Shown here one piece after another: positions 34,579 to 46,665 of a stretch of 64,000 nucleotides of DNA. The notes below the pieces were generated by a model that had not been told where the DNA came from, ran no database searches, and was given only the letters and a program-made list of their open reading frames with translations. Positions within the stretch are counted from its first letter, which is position 1, and each line of letters opens with the position of its first letter. The stretch is from the NCBI GenBank assembly GCA_024734495.1, contig JALMQS010000153.1, positions 6,349,294 to 6,413,293 on the forward strand, given 5' to 3'. The translations under genes and the position numbers were made by a program. Source of the stretch: Forficula auricularia (taxonomy: Eukaryota > Arthropoda > Insecta > Dermaptera > Forficulidae).

Positions 34579-35092
34579 ATGCCCATCAAACTTTGTACCG
34601 TGTTACTGGCCTCGTGGTGTTTGGTGCAGGCATATGCCCAAGATCCATCCAGGGAAAGCGATGTCTACCTCGAAAGTAGCCTACGGGAATGTACCAAGTC
34701 CCAGGGAGTGTTTTCCTGCCTTAAGTTCCGCGTTGCCAAGTTTTTTGCCACTTACGTGAAAAACGGTTTCGGTCATGACGTCACATTGGACACCCCTGTG
34801 GATGAGATGCCAAGGTGGTTAGGAATTCGTGCAGCCGTCGTTCGAACCGAATCATCTCAAGAACCGGATCAACAGGCGCGAGTATTTTCGGATGTGGAGG
34901 AATCCCCTGGGGATGGCGAGCTCGAGCGGATTAGCAAATTTCTTTATCGACAAGTGAATAGTTTCTTGGGGACTCACTCTATCGTGGTGCCTCTGGCTGC
35001 TGACGAGGATGAAGGACGGGCGGAGAGCTATTCACCACGAATTATCAACCTGGAGGATCAGAGGAAAGAAAAAAAGGCCGATTTACGAGAAG
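34579..35092 (+). CDS. Osiris-family protein (DUF1676), exon 1
   Basis: Osiris proteins are secreted or endosomal, membrane-associated insect proteins expressed in cuticle-forming epithelia. The chosen ATG gives an immediate signal peptide (MPIKLCTVLLASWCLVQAYA, likely cut after residue 20). The mature chain opens with the family's two-cysteine block, LRECTKSQGVFSCLKFRV (Cys38, Cys47), then an acidic stretch. The exon ends GAAG|GTAATC at codon phase 1, which fits exon 2. Starting at 34474 would bury the signal peptide 35 residues inside and would lie upstream of the TATA box. The G+C-richer sequence stands out from the AT-rich flanks. Which Osiris paralogue this is cannot be decided. Osiris genes are usually clustered, but no second one is visible here. 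Confidence 0.88.
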
Positions 35093-35202
35093 GTAATCAA
35101 TCATCTTATTATATGTTACATTCTATATCAATGAAAGTCAGAAATTTATTTTAAAAGTACTAATTCAAGAAGTTATTATTTGTAAATAAGTGTACTGTAC
35201 AT

Positions 35203-35818
35203 TAGGGTGGTCCTTCTTTTAGTACCCTGACAAGGGCTCATATAGTTCGATATAAATAAAAAGAAATATCCCCCAAGTTTCAAATCTTTATTTCAATTAT
35301 AACCTGTGCCCTCAGCGATGTAAGTTTCTCATCTAAATAGCAAGGGGGTTTTGCCATTGAAAGATCAATTTTTATTCCGGCCAAAGTAATGGTTCAAAAA
35401 ATTTGAAACTCTGTAGACTGTAACCTTATAATAGTAGCTATCCCTCAGAATCTTCACAGATTTTTAGCTATTATAATTTTGGGGTCTATAACTTAGTAAC
35501 ACGAAGATATAGCAGTATTTTATCTAGCTGTAACTCCAAAATTATAATAGCTAAAAATCTGTAATAATCTGATGGATAGCTGGATAGATGGATAAAGTCT
35601 ACAGAGTTTCAAGTTTTTGAACCATTTCTTGGCTGGAATAAAAATTGATCTTTCAATAGCGAAAACCCCATGTTATTTAGATGAGAAACTTACATCGCTG
35701 GGTGCACAGGTTAAAATTGTGATAGGGGCTTGAAACTTGGGGGACATTTTTTTATTTATTTCTGGCTCATATGAGCCCTCATCAGATTCGAATATACCCA
35801 AAATAAGGAACCACCCTA
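35203..35818. mobile_element. 616-bp fold-back MITE (TAGGGTGGT ends)
   Basis: The left end TAGGGTGGTCC and the right end GGAACCACCCTA are inverted. The arms pair along most of their length (for example GATGTAAGTTTCTCATCTAA / TTAGATGAGAAACTTACATC) around about 35511. No coding sequence. Confidence 0.75.
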
Positions 35819-35839
35819 CTATACATGTAATATTTTATT

Positions 35840-35895
35840 AATTTAAGAATATAGTTTCGAAGGCTTTTGTTGCCGTTATCTTCAGTCTAATCACT
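35840..35895 (-). ncRNA. Degenerate hammerhead-like motif
   Basis: The minus strand has CTGAAGA, a weak GGC/GCC helix, GAAAC and TATA, but TTC instead of GTC. Probably a dead relative of the motif at 39376. A still weaker one lies at 38709-38745. Confidence 0.35.
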
Positions 35896-36639
35896 TCTGA
35901 AATAATCTAGCTTACCCTATATGTAAATCAATCAAGATCTAACTAAAGTATTCTCTAAAATGTCATATATATTACTATACAATATTTTGATATATTTCTT
36001 TATTATTGAGTAAGTAAATGGTCAAGGCCAGAAGACATTAAAAAATAAAAATCTAGAATATTACTATTTTATAGTAGATCCCCGAAAAAATTTCTGAGTA
36101 TGTACATGTTTATTCAATTTTCAACTTAAAAATTGTTAATCAATATTCGTGGGAAATATTTATAGTAGAGTGAAAGATGAAGACTTTGCTTTAGAAATTA
36201 GAGACTCAAATTAATAAAATATTTACATATCGTCACACACTAGTCTAGTATTATTTTTTTCATTTCACAGAAAATTTTTTGATTCTAAATTTTTAATAAG
36301 AACGAGGAATTTCAGAATTTATTTTCAAATTACTGTAGGTATTTTTATTTTTTAAGCCAGACGTGTTTATTTATTAGTATATATATATATTACAAATAAA
36401 CAAAGTTTTTTTTTATTTTTTTATTAGACATCGGGAACTAAAAGCCATTTTAGTCATCAGTTTTAGTAGTGTGGAAGTGTGTTTAAATTGGTATAGAGAT
36501 CAGATTATATACCTGCTGATCAAATATTTGAAGCGAAGCCGGGTTTGAATATAAAATGGGTTTCTGTCTATATTAATGGAAAAAGTGTTTGTTTGTTTTT
36601 GTTTTAAGAATATAGGTTCTTAAGATTGTGAGGAGGTAT

Positions 36640-37065
36640 AGGAAATGGGTCGGCAAACTGCGGCTTGCGAGCCACATGTGGCTCTGGAATAAAAGAGTTT
36701 AATTTTTTTTGTAAAAATTTCCATTCGGTGTTCTTAGATTTACATATTTTATACGAGGAATTGTATTCTAACATGAATTTTATTAAATATAAATTGATGA
36801 TACCAATTACTGATGATTTGGAAACGTGGCTTAAATAAAAAAAATGACTAGTTACTCAGAAATTTTCTAATGAAATGTAAACTCTTTTCTCACACTGATT
36901 AAAACCATTGATTTTTTTTCGTGTTTTTATTCAATTAATAAAGATATTATTATTATAGTTTGTTTTAATACTACATTAAATTTTACTTATTTGTACAAAT
37001 ATATTTATATGGCTCTCGAATTTAAATTTTTAGCTAGGACAGTTTGCCGACCCTTGACATAGACG
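36640..37065. mobile_element. hAT-like non-autonomous element
   Basis: GGGTCGGCAAACTGCGGC at the left and GACAGTTTGCCGACCC at the right are inverted and have the form of hAT ends, with mirrored TGTGGCTCT / ATGGCTCTCG just inside. No 8-bp duplication could be fixed. Confidence 0.6.
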
Positions 37066-37164
37066 AATTTAAAGTAAAATATTTGAAGAGCCGATCTTAA
37101 AAATATTGAAAATTTTGAACAATTACCCAATGTATGATTAGATTTTTAGTTGCATTACAAGTTC

Positions 37165-37305
37165 GCGATATCTCGAACCGAAGGGTGAACCGCGACCTAA
37201 AATCGTATACACCTACTTCCACTTCTCATTTCCAAGTAGAAGACAATAGATGACAATAGATTATCAAAAACGGTGTGCACCTAATTGCAATCGCGGTTCA
37301 CCCTC
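37165..37305. mobile_element. Short MITE (GGGTGAACCGCGAC ends), copy 1
   Basis: GGGTGAACCGCGACCTAAAA at the left mirrors TCGCGGTTCACCC at the right. ACACCTACTTCCACTTC and TTTCCAAGTAGAA are shared with the copy at 55478-55627. Confidence 0.6.
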
Positions 37306-37764
37306 GTCTCGAACTATTCGAACCGGTGAACGAGAGCGGTGAACAAGCAAAAATCTTGCAAGTTCGTTGCCAAAAGAGACTATGGGGGTTCAAGCCCCCT
37401 CCCGGCATTACAAAAAGATCAAAATTTATTGGATTTTTTAAAAATCATATTTAATTAAATTTTTTCTAATTATATTTAAATTACAAAATTGTTTAAAAAA
37501 TGGAAATTTCGCTTTATTTATCAAACCACGAAATTAATTAATTAATATTAATTCTTTTGGAGGTATTGAAAAAAGAAAAAGGTTAGAACCCCCCCCCCCC
37601 CCGAAAATCTAAATTCCTCCCTCCCCCCGTAAAAAATATAGCTACAATCATTAGAAATAATTTTATTAACGCATGAATCAATGTCAACTCTGATCTTATC
37701 TTTTAATAATAAGATGATACACATCTTTATAATTGAATATGCAATTTCCAAAATTGAAATATAT

Positions 37765-38145
37765 AATTACCATAGAATCAGAAAAATATTGCGTCAAATG
37801 GTTTGGGTCTCGTTCTCCTAAGATTAATTTTTATTTCAAAATTTTAAATTTTTCCACTAAATATACGATAAATATAGTAAAAAGATCAAAATCCGCTACT
37901 TTTCAGAATATTAATAATATTAAAATTTTACATCGCTTTTTTTTTACTCCCCTATAAAGTTCTATTTTTCGAGATATAGCAAGATTGGTGCTTCAATGTA
38001 TATCATTTATTTGCTAGAGACTATAATTTTGAACGTTTATTGTTTTCTTAACGAAAAGAGTCCCATTCATGCGTACAGTGAACAAGCGCGTGAGATCAGT
38101 TGCCTATCGCTAAGGGGTTTACTGGGCAAACTAGAATATTGCTCC
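37765..38145 (+). repeat. Interspersed repeat, plus copy
   Basis: About 380 bp, with GCGTCAAATGGTTTGGGTCT, AATCCGCTACTTTTCAGAAT and ATCGCTAAGGGGTTTACTGG, recurs inverted at 52170-52540. The class is unknown. The two copies face each other inside intron 1. Confidence 0.65.
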
Positions 38146-38159
38146 TCTATAAATATAAT

Positions 38160-39152
38160 AGAGTATGAAGTTATTTAAATGTTTTATAGATTGTGTGATG
38201 TGTTCATGTCTTGAATAAAAATTGAAAATGTTCAGAAATGAAAAAAAAAACTATTTATTAAAAAAGTAGCGTAAAATTTATAAAGTTTATTTATGAAGTT
38301 AAATTTTAGGAGCAGTAAAATTAATACCAGAGTTGTACCTTTTTTTTGAGCATATTAAGTGCAGGGAAGCTTTTAGATTACATTTATATGAAAAAGTGTA
38401 TTTGTCAAAATATGCAAAATATGAAATTTTTAAAAATCGACTCTTCCGGTGAGTGAAAAAGCTTCGGGAAATTAAAGGGCTCAGATTTATGGATTTATCA
38501 TTGATTTATTGAAGCTTATGGAATCCCGAAAATATTTAAACAGTAAGGGAATTCCGAATCTAGAACCCATAGGGATAAAGTTATTACAATTACAATAGTT
38601 AATTTGTTTTTAATTTCATCTTATTGAATTCTCATTGGAAAAACATCCAATCATGTATTTTACCCCATAAGAAATAACAGTTAAAATATTTCTAATTAAA
38701 AAGGCGGATGATGTAGGTCAAATCTTCGAAACTATAGTCCCAAATATAGAGATCAAATTTAATCATGATTTCTTTCTTTGCAATAAAATAAAGATTATTA
38801 CTCGGCACGCATAACTATAGAGGAGGGCAAACCAAACTATTAAATTCTAACAGTTTTTTTTTTGTTTATTTGTGTTTAAAAATGTCTGAAACGTATGGAA
38901 AACAATTTTCCCATATTATTTTTTTCGATCTATTTGAATGTTGTTACTCACGTGAGTTAATTAAAACGGGAAGTTATACTTATAGAAAGCTCGTTCTCGT
39001 TTCAAAATTTTTTTTATTTTTAAAACGAAAATCTGCTTGGATTTGGGGGTTTTCTATGTTCAGAATTTTCGGGTGAGAAAATCAGAGAAAATCAAATTGC
39101 TATATTAGGGAGCTAACATATAATCTAGCGCATAAGCTTATAATATACTAAG
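38160..39152. other. No gene recognised
   Basis: AT-rich intronic DNA. Apart from the eroded hammerhead-like text near 38730, no structure was seen. Confidence 0.45.
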
Positions 39153-39255
39153 TCACAAAGAGAAACAAAGAGGTTGTCCTCTGCTTGATGCAAATAAACA
39201 TATACACATATATCTCAAGATGATATATCTGTATATATATTATTTATTTGTTTGA

Positions 39256-39290
39256 GACTATAGTTTCGAAGACTTGGTCTTCATCATCAG
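39256..39290 (-). ncRNA. Hammerhead-like motif, left arm
   Basis: Exact mirror image of the motif at 39376-39410: CTGATGA, T, GAAGAC-CAA-GTCTTC, GAAAC, TATA, GTC. Confidence 0.6.
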
Positions 39291-39375
39291 TCTTTCTTCA
39301 ATTATAAATGTTTTTCATGGAGTCAATATCATATGGATATTGACTCCATGAAAAACATTTATAATTGAAGAAAGA

Positions 39376-39410
39376 CTGATGATGAAGACCAAGTCTTCGA
39401 AACTATAGTC
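39376..39410 (+). ncRNA. Hammerhead-like motif, right arm
   Basis: CTGATGA, one extra T, a six-pair helix GAAGAC-CAA-GTCTTC, GAAAC, a TATA loop on a two-pair stem III, and a GTC triplet. AGA before the core and TCT after it can start stem I. It is the cleanest copy in the window, together with 3912-3946. Confidence 0.65.
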
Positions 39411-40054
39411 TCAAACAAATAAATAATATATATACAGATATATCATCTTGAGATATATGTGTATATGTTTATTTGCATCAAGCAGAGGACAACCTCTTTG
39501 TTTCTCTTTGTGAATCAACAACTCTGCTACTCTCGGCAAAACAAAAACTTTTCAATTAAATATACTAAGTATTAATGAACCTGCCCCAATAAATGCAGTT
39601 TCAACTTTCTAGCTCAACTAATCAGTAAAAATTGTGATTCTTAAAATAACAGTACTATCATTATGCTTCCTTCATTGACCCTTTTGAATCCTGAAGAACA
39701 AGAGAAGTCCTCCGAAACGTCGGTTTCAAAACTATATTATAAAGGGGAAAACATTTCCAATAAATACTATTAAATTGAAAATTTCTTTTTGCCGAGAGTA
39801 GCAGAATTTTTATAAATTGAAAAAGACACACTCTTTATTTGTCTCCTTCAATTTATTCAAAACTTTTTCAAAAATAAGTAAAACAATTTGAAAACTTTAT
39901 TTATTTATTCAGAAGAATGAATCAATGCCATCTGTTAATGCAGTGTTTCTTAACCTTTTAAGCCGCGAGCTACATTTGAGAAATATTTTCATGTCGAGAC
40001 CCGAAAAAGTCAAATTTTTTCATTACCTTTTTTTAATTCATACTTGAGAAATTT

Positions 40055-40824
40055 TCTATTGTGCAATGAAAAGTGTTTTTTTTTGCTTATTTTTTTTTAA
40101 ATAACTCAAAAACGGCTGAAACTATTTTGAATTAAAAAATTGAGCAAAACCATGGCATTTCCCTCTACAAAAAAAGCTCCAATGAATGAACATCGAAAAA
40201 ATTATATTTTTAGAGATAATAACTTTTTTATCAAAATGTCTGTTAGTTTGTGCGTTACTAAATATTTGTGGACCAGCTAGCTCAAAAACTAGTGTGAATA
40301 TCAAAACCAAATTTCACACGTAGTTTTGTGGCATTGAGATTTAGAGATTTTTAGATTTTGGTGCATATCGACCCATATACTCCCCGGCGGTGGAGGAGGG
40401 ATAAAAATTAAAAATCTAGGCCATTTGAGCAAACTCAACCAAATTTTGTATACATAATCCGTGGGACCACAGAAGTCTAAAAATGCAAAAACTAACCCTC
40501 CAAAATGGGGAGGGAGTTTAGGGGCTTAATTAAAATATAGGCCCTTGTACCAAACTCAACCAAATTTTGTATAATTAATCAGTGGGCACCCAGAAGACTA
40601 AAAATGCAAAAACTAACCACCCAGATTGGGAAGGGGGTCAAAAAATGAAAATCTAGGCCCATGAACCAAACTCAACCAAATTTTATATACATAATCAGTG
40701 GGTCCCCAGAAGTCTAAAAATGGAAAAACTAACCCCCCTACATGATTATAATATATTAGTTAGAGGGGTCAGATTGTATGGTCAAGTCAAGTGGATGGCC
40801 ACATCAGAACGTGTCAATTTATTT
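40055..40824 (+). repeat. Family R, 5'-truncated copy
   Basis: Lacks ACTTTACCATACAG but otherwise follows R order, with three G-tract units (40440-40740), and ends GTCAAGTGGATGGCCACATC plus GTGTCAATTTATTT. Confidence 0.75.
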
Positions 40825-40976
40825 AAACAATTAGGAAAAAAATTTCGATCCAAGGAAAATTTAATAAATAAAGTAAAAAGTACGTATTTTTAATGTTTTT
40901 ACTTAATAAAAGTATTGAAAAAATTAAGATATATTTTGAAACTTATTGAAAATAAATTTAATTAAATATTTAAAAA

Positions 40977-41593
40977 CGAGCTTTTCGTAGCGTGACTTCG
41001 GCACGCCCTCCGAAGCTCGGCCCTCCAGGCTGGTGCCTCTGGCGGGCAGCGTCTCGGTCCAAAAATTCTATTCCTCTTAAAAAACCACACTCCAAATGTA
41101 TACCCGTAAACTACCGAAAATACATCGTCTCTTAAAAGTTTCGCCTCTTTAATTTTTGAGTGCCGAGGGGGGGGGGTTAGGAATAATTATCAATATATTT
41201 AATGTTTCTTAATTTAAAATGAATTGGAGTCTTTCATTTCAAAATTCGAGTCCAAATTACAATTATATTTCAAATTTGCCTGGTTAATGAAAATCGATTG
41301 GAGTCATCAGCTTAAAATCCGACCTGACAATTATATTTCAAATTTGCCTCGTTAATTAATATATATTTAATGTTTCTTAATTTAAAATCAACTGGTGTTT
41401 TTCATTTTCATTCGAGTTCAAATGAATACAATATTATCTCGACACAAAGTCTAAATCAAAAATATATAGTTTTAGTAACAGAAATCAAGATATAAATATT
41501 AATGTTGTTAATGAGTTCGTCGGTTCGATTCTAGGCAAGAGGGTAATTTTTTTAAAAAAAAATTCGCTCAGCGTTGTTACAAATTAATCTAGG
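40977..41593 (-). mobile_element. Non-autonomous Helitron-like element, copy 2
   Basis: Inverse orientation to copy 1: the 5' side CTAGATTAATTTGTAACAAC is at 41593 and the GCTCG end at 40977. It has the same tRNA-like and GC-rich 3' segments but lacks the 78-bp hairpin insertion of copy 1. Confidence 0.65.
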
Positions 41594-41701
41594 CTCTTAT
41601 ATATAGTATATATTTTTTAACGACTCTGCACAATCCAAAGAATATGCTTCGCGACCCGAATTTGGGTCACGACACATAGTTTAAGAACCACTGTGTTAAT
41701 G

Positions 41702-42815
41702 AATATGTCATCTTATCTTTATACATGACTATAGAATTTCAATATAGAGTTTGTTTAATCAGTCAGCCAGAGAGATTCTTTCGTGTGCATTTTCGCAGAT
41801 GTAAAATTATTTAAAAGATGCCGCTGGTGAATTGAGATTGTGACATATTTTAATAGCAATAATTGTAATTTCAAAATAATTAGGAATGTTGAAAATTTCT
41901 CTGTTAATATATCTAAGTAGCTATATTAAAAATGTTTTTCCTCATTAAACTTTTCGTTAATATAGAATTCAAAATGCATAAGAAAAACAGTAGAAAAAGA
42001 GGTCAATCAACATCATTATACAGGAGCTTTTAAGTGACTATTAACTTCGTTAAAATTTGAGACCTCCAACCATTAGCATAAAATATACCTTAAGGAATTT
42101 TCTACTTCTTCGGCCTTGATCATTAATACAAACTATTCAATCGACAAATATTATTAAATCGATCAAAGTTATAAATATTTAAGTTTCAATCAAAACAAAT
42201 AAAACGTTTTGATACTAAAAAATCGTAAAAATGTTATATTTATCCGGAAGGTATTTTCGCGTCCTCTTCTGAAAGAATTTCTTTTTATACGATAATTTGG
42301 ATTTATTTATGAAGTCTTCAATCTTATTTAGTAATGCTATCAACATTTGCATTAACAAATGATAAATGTATTTATAATGAACATCGCGAGAAGGTTTGAA
42401 CTGATCAATCTTATAAAATGAAATTGGTAACAACTTCCGGCATTTCAAACCTTAATTGAATTATTCTTACGTCATTAATCTTTCAAAGTAAAAATAATTT
42501 ATTTTTTATATTAATTTACATATTTTCATATCTAATATTAGATGAGCAATTCTTGTGTTTCTCGAAAACTCTAACGATTTCAATGAAAATCACGAATTTT
42601 AGGGGGATTGTGAGTCGATAATTTGAACTGCCAGGGTCTCATGTTAGGACTGCCCTTAATTTGATGAGTTTTTTCTTAAATGAACTAATTATATTCACAG
42701 ATGGGTGTGTCAATAAAAATTTATAATTTTTTCCCCATTTATTAATTAATTGTTTTTTCTATTTTAAAACCCACTAATAGTACCTAGATTACAAATATTA
42801 TTACAAATTAAAAGA
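41702..42815. other. Unassigned, with a partial copy of the 4195-5045 repeat
   Basis: 42540-42745 shares ACTCTAACGATTTCAATGAA and GGGTCTCAT with the repeat at 4195. The rest, including the frame at 42215-42448, is unrecognised AT-rich DNA. Confidence 0.45.
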
Positions 42816-42819
42816 GTCA

Positions 42820-42990
42820 ATAAAAGACCGAGTTTTCTGCTGTGAAAATAAGTTTTTAATTTATTTATAAAGAGATTATATAGTTTTTGAGGGCTTTGCC
42901 CTCTTCATCAGTCTATTACAATTGATTCACAGGAATTGATGTATGAAAGTATTTTTCCAGCAGAAAACACACTCTTTTATTGTCTCCTTT
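42820..42990. repeat. Inverted pair with degenerate hammerhead-like motif
   Basis: AGAGTCAATAAAAGACCGAG and CACTCTTTTATTGTCTCC are mirrored, with TTTTCTGCTG / CAGCAGAAAA inside. The minus-strand motif (42868-42915) keeps CTGATGA and the GAGGGC hairpin, but its GAAAC and GTC are mutated. It is related to 3900-3955. Confidence 0.5.
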
Positions 42991-43874
42991 AATTTATTAC
43001 AATTTTACTACTCTCGGCAAAAAGAAACTTTCAATTTAATATTATTATATAATAATATTATATTTAATAAATTTAATTAAATAGAGGTATTTTTCTATTG
43101 AAGATGGAATGGTAGAACTGAATGCTGAATTTTGATGCAAAGGCACCCCAAGAATAATAAGAAAACCACAAATTCCGAATAAAATAATTTAGAACGTCAT
43201 TTTCTTCCTCCCAAAAAGCCGACGATTCAGTGAATCGGCCCTCCTTCTTCAGGGTTCAAAAGGGTCAACGAAGGTGAGATTAATATTATTTTTAATTCCA
43301 CTTAAATTCAAAACTTTGTGCACTCAGTGATGAGGCTTGATATGATGGTCGGAGCGGGTCAAAACGTTGGCAAAAAATAAATTAAATTTGATTTATCTTT
43401 TACTTGAATTAAAAATTAAAAATAATATAGGTATATATATGGTATCTTTTAACTAAAGCAAAAAATTACCGAGAATCGCTCTACTATATTATAAGTAAGC
43501 AAATCCACGCACAAAAAATTGTGTATTAATCTATTTTTGAATTATCGCCGCTTTAGGTTATATTACGGGATAATTTATTTATAGGGCCTCCACATTCTCC
43601 AGTTATTAATTTTATATAATTTTCTAAGGAATAAAATCAATGAGGCCTCCTTTGCTTGATGCAAATTAACTTATAAATATATATATATTTATATACCTAA
43701 GTATATATATATATATGTTTTTTGTTGAATTCCGACACGCATTGAGGGAGGGTTCTGACGTCAGTGAGAAATAAATAAAAATAAATAAATTGAGATAATT
43801 TTCAATAAATTAATAGATTTTAGATAGAAACAGAGTTAGTAGTTAGTACCATAAAATAGGGTTCTTAAACTTAA

Positions 43875-44142
43875 GGGGCCCATACACACTGTCAAACAAA
43901 TTGCTCAACAAAGTGATGCACAACGCTTCGTTGCACAATCGCATCATTCATAATCATACTCTTGGAAATATTGTGAAACTCCCCCATACACAACACAACG
44001 TGTTGCACAAACGCTCCCGTTGTTCAAAAGATATCAAACATTTTTGAAACTTGTCAAACATTTGCGCAACGCATCAAACCCACTGTCAAACAATTGAGCA
44101 ACAACCTATGTTGCACAATTTGTTTGACAGTGTATGGCCCCC
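43875..44142. mobile_element. MITE (GGGGCCCATACACACTGTCAA ends)
   Basis: The ends GGGGCCCATACACACTGTC and GACAGTGTATGGCCCC are inverted, with CAAACAAATTG / CAATTTGTTTG following. The interior repeats GTTGCACAA and TCAAACA in both directions. It sits inside what may be an older hAT (GGTTCTTAAACTT at 43859, CTTAAGAATCACTG at 44289). Confidence 0.7.
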
Positions 44143-44299
44143 TTTATGTAGTCCGAGGATCCATCTTGATATAAAAATACAAAAAATACATAAAAATCCC
44201 AGAACATAATAATAATAAAAATATATATTTTTATTGCTCCGCGCTTCTTGCCTTTTCATCGTCTTCTTGAACCCCCAGGGGACCACGGCTTAAGAATCA

Positions 44300-44988
44300 C
44301 TGACATATAAGGTTAGGTATATCTTTATATATATAAAGAAGGAAATTGTGTACCCGAGTCGAAATTTAAGTACTACTTTTATCCCTCTGGTCCGAATTAG
44401 AAAGCACTGTAAGCCGCCCTAGTTCCTACATTGAACTCCGAGATCCTATCATTTACTGTGAGGTACTACTTTGAACCCCTAAGTCCGATATTAAAAATGA
44501 AGACCTACTATTGTCCTCTTCAACCCTGTAATAAATTTATATTTATATGAACATGTATATTAATAAAGACAATATAATAATAATAATGATTATTATTTAT
44601 TATTTTTATTATGATCCAATAGGTTATAATAAATAAATAATAATAAATAAATCTTTTATTCCTCGACCTGCTTAGAGGCACAAGTCTTCGGTGGCTAGGT
44701 CCTCCAAACATCAATACAATCTAGCTACATTACATTAATAAACATCAATACAAATTAATTACAACAATTTAACAAAAAAAAAAAAAGGTGTCCAAAATAA
44801 GCTCTAATTTTTATTCCCATCAGAACCGACTTTGAACTCCAAAGTAATAAAACGGGAAATTTGTACCGCTTTGCGGTACAAAGTCTGACCAAATTAAACA
44901 TGGAAATAGAATCTACTTTGAGCCCCCAAGTCCTAAATAAGTAACTTTTAAGGAGTTCGGTGTTGGTTCTAGGTGAAACATTTTAATA
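44300..44988. other. Unassigned repeat-like DNA
   Basis: Irregular recurrence of ACTTTGAACCCC/TCC phrases, a TAATAAT microsatellite (44570-44650), and TTGGTTCTAGGTGAAACATTT (44955), which recurs near 52150 and 61025. Confidence 0.4.
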
Positions 44989-45192
44989 TAATAATAAAAC
45001 TAAGATAACGTAGGATTTCACAGAAAAGAAATAAAACAAAATTGAGTTTTGAATTCGATATATTTCGGGGGTTAGTCAGTTTTTTTAGACTCCTGGATGA
45101 TGGGCTAACCCCCGAAATATATCGAATTCAAAACTCAATTTTGTTTTATTTCTTTTTTGTGAAACCTACCTCGTATCTTAGTTTTATTATTA
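44989..45192. repeat. Inverted pair with eroded hammerhead-like motifs
   Basis: The arms AATAAAACTAAGATA / TATCTTAGTTTTATT meet near 45090. GGATGATGGG-CTAA-CCCCC-GAAATATATC on the plus arm matches the layout at 61181-61216. CTGATGA has become TGGATGA and GAAAC has become GAAAT. Confidence 0.55.
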
Positions 45193-45199
45193 TCCTAAA

Positions 45200-46425
45200 T
45201 AAGAACTACCTTAGGAGGCTTAATGTAGGGCTTAAATTTCGGCTCGGGTATGTATGTATAATACTATGTTTGTTATGTGTGTGTGTTTAATAGACAAGTA
45301 GTGAACAGACTTAAAAAATTTTATCATTCAAAATCTTATTCATTAGATTATAGGCTATATTTTATTACGGTTACTTTTCAGGAAAGTGTTTCAGCAGTAA
45401 ATCAAATCTAAATTTTAATTCATTTTTCTTGGTTTATTTAAAACAGATGGTTAAATAAAACAAAACACTTGTTTGAATATTAATAATGGATTTAAGGGAA
45501 ACTTTTGGTGGCATCCCGGATGAGGTGCCGCCAGGCCAAAGTCAACGTTTTGGAATATAAAATGATAGGATCGATCTCAAAGCTGAAAACACTAATTCGA
45601 ACTTATAGGACTAATCTTTAATTAATACTTCCACTTATTATAAATAGAAATTGAGATACGAGGAAGTAAAAAAAACTTGCTTGGCAGAGATTGGGACAAA
45701 GACCCAGATATTAATGTCAGGGAAACCCCGCCCACCAGTCGTGTCCATCTCCAGTCCACTAAATTCAAAACTAGTTCGAGAAAAAGTATTAATGATACAT
45801 GCCTCTCTCGCTCTCTTCTCTGATCAGGTTTTTCGAATTAAATTCAACTAACCTAGTAATCTATAAATTTAAATGTAATAATTAGTAAAAGAGACACACG
45901 TTCACACATTTGTCAGATCCGTATACTTTTTTTTTTACAAAAACTGGAAATTTTATTTGTATTTCTAGGTTAACAAGCTGAATCAAATTCCTTTTTTTTT
46001 TTTTTTTTTTTTTTTGCAAACTTGATACATCCCCACCGTCGGAAATGTTACAATCTAATTACTTTTGAAAAAATAGCTGAACTAATTAGCTTATAAGATC
46101 AAGTTTAAAATTTATCGGAAGATTAAATCGCTTCCTTCCCTGGGATCATTCGACTTGTAAAAATTGCAGGGTAGATAAATGACGTTTCCCTCATCCAATG
46201 AATTACACGGCTCTACAAAATTGTTTATTTGTAAACCTAGCAATAGCTAGAAGAGTTTTATAAACTAATTCTAATAATATTTTTGGATTTTTTACAACAG
46301 GTCGGGGTTTTGAGAAACACCACACAAAAGGCCGTTTTGGACTATTCTTGGGTCGCCATAGATTTGAAACAGCAATATTTGAAATCAAAATATTTTCGGG
46401 GACAGTGCGTTAAACTTAGAGGCAG
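45200..46425. other. No gene recognised
   Basis: AT-rich, with a T28-like run at 45993-46015. The frames 45651-45851 and 46203-46388 are unrecognised. 46360-46400 and 46840-46980 share eroded text with the element at 49855. Confidence 0.4.
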
Positions 46426-46429
46426 GCAG

Positions 46430-46665
46430 CACTACTGCCGAAGGTAGCGCTCTCTTGTGTTTATTTATTCAAATAATTTGGGAGAATTGGGGCAAATTTT
46501 GTATTATAGTATAAAGTATATATCATAGATCAAAGAATCCACAGAGCCTAGGGGGCCATTGAGCGAGTCTCTTTATCTTGGACGTTTAATAAATCATCCC
46601 CCAAAGATTACATTTTAGTCACCAGTTGGCGTTAAAGTCGTGACGCACAGTCCCTATAAAAGTTT
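46430..46665 (-). repeat. Short interspersed element, copy 2
   Basis: Inverse of 28155-28372: hairpin CACTACTGCCGAAGGTAG at the left, GTGACGCACAGTCCC at the right. Confidence 0.5.

Larger units (their letters stand above)
39153..39513. repeat. 361-bp perfect-looking palindrome with two hammerhead-like motifs
   Basis: The arms run from TCACAAAGAGAAACAAAGAG to CTCTTTGTTTCTCTTTGTGA, centred near 39333. Each arm carries one full motif (39256-39290 on the minus strand, 39376-39410 on the plus strand). This looks like two PLE-type terminal repeats joined head to head with no coding part left. Confidence 0.85.
39941..41693. mobile_element. hAT-type element with 8-bp target duplication, hosting two insertions
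   Basis: Begins CAGTGTTTCTTAACC and ends GTTTAAGAACCACTG. TGTTAATG flanks both sides (39933-39940 and 41694-41701). The hAT remains are GCCGCGAGCTACATTTGAG near the left and GCGACCCGAATTTGGGTC near the right. Family R (40055-40824) and a Helitron-like unit (40977-41593) entered later. Confidence 0.85.

Noticed and set aside
42868..42915. Functional hammerhead
   Set aside because: CTGATGA and the helix remain but both GAAAC and GTC are altered, so cleavage is not expected.
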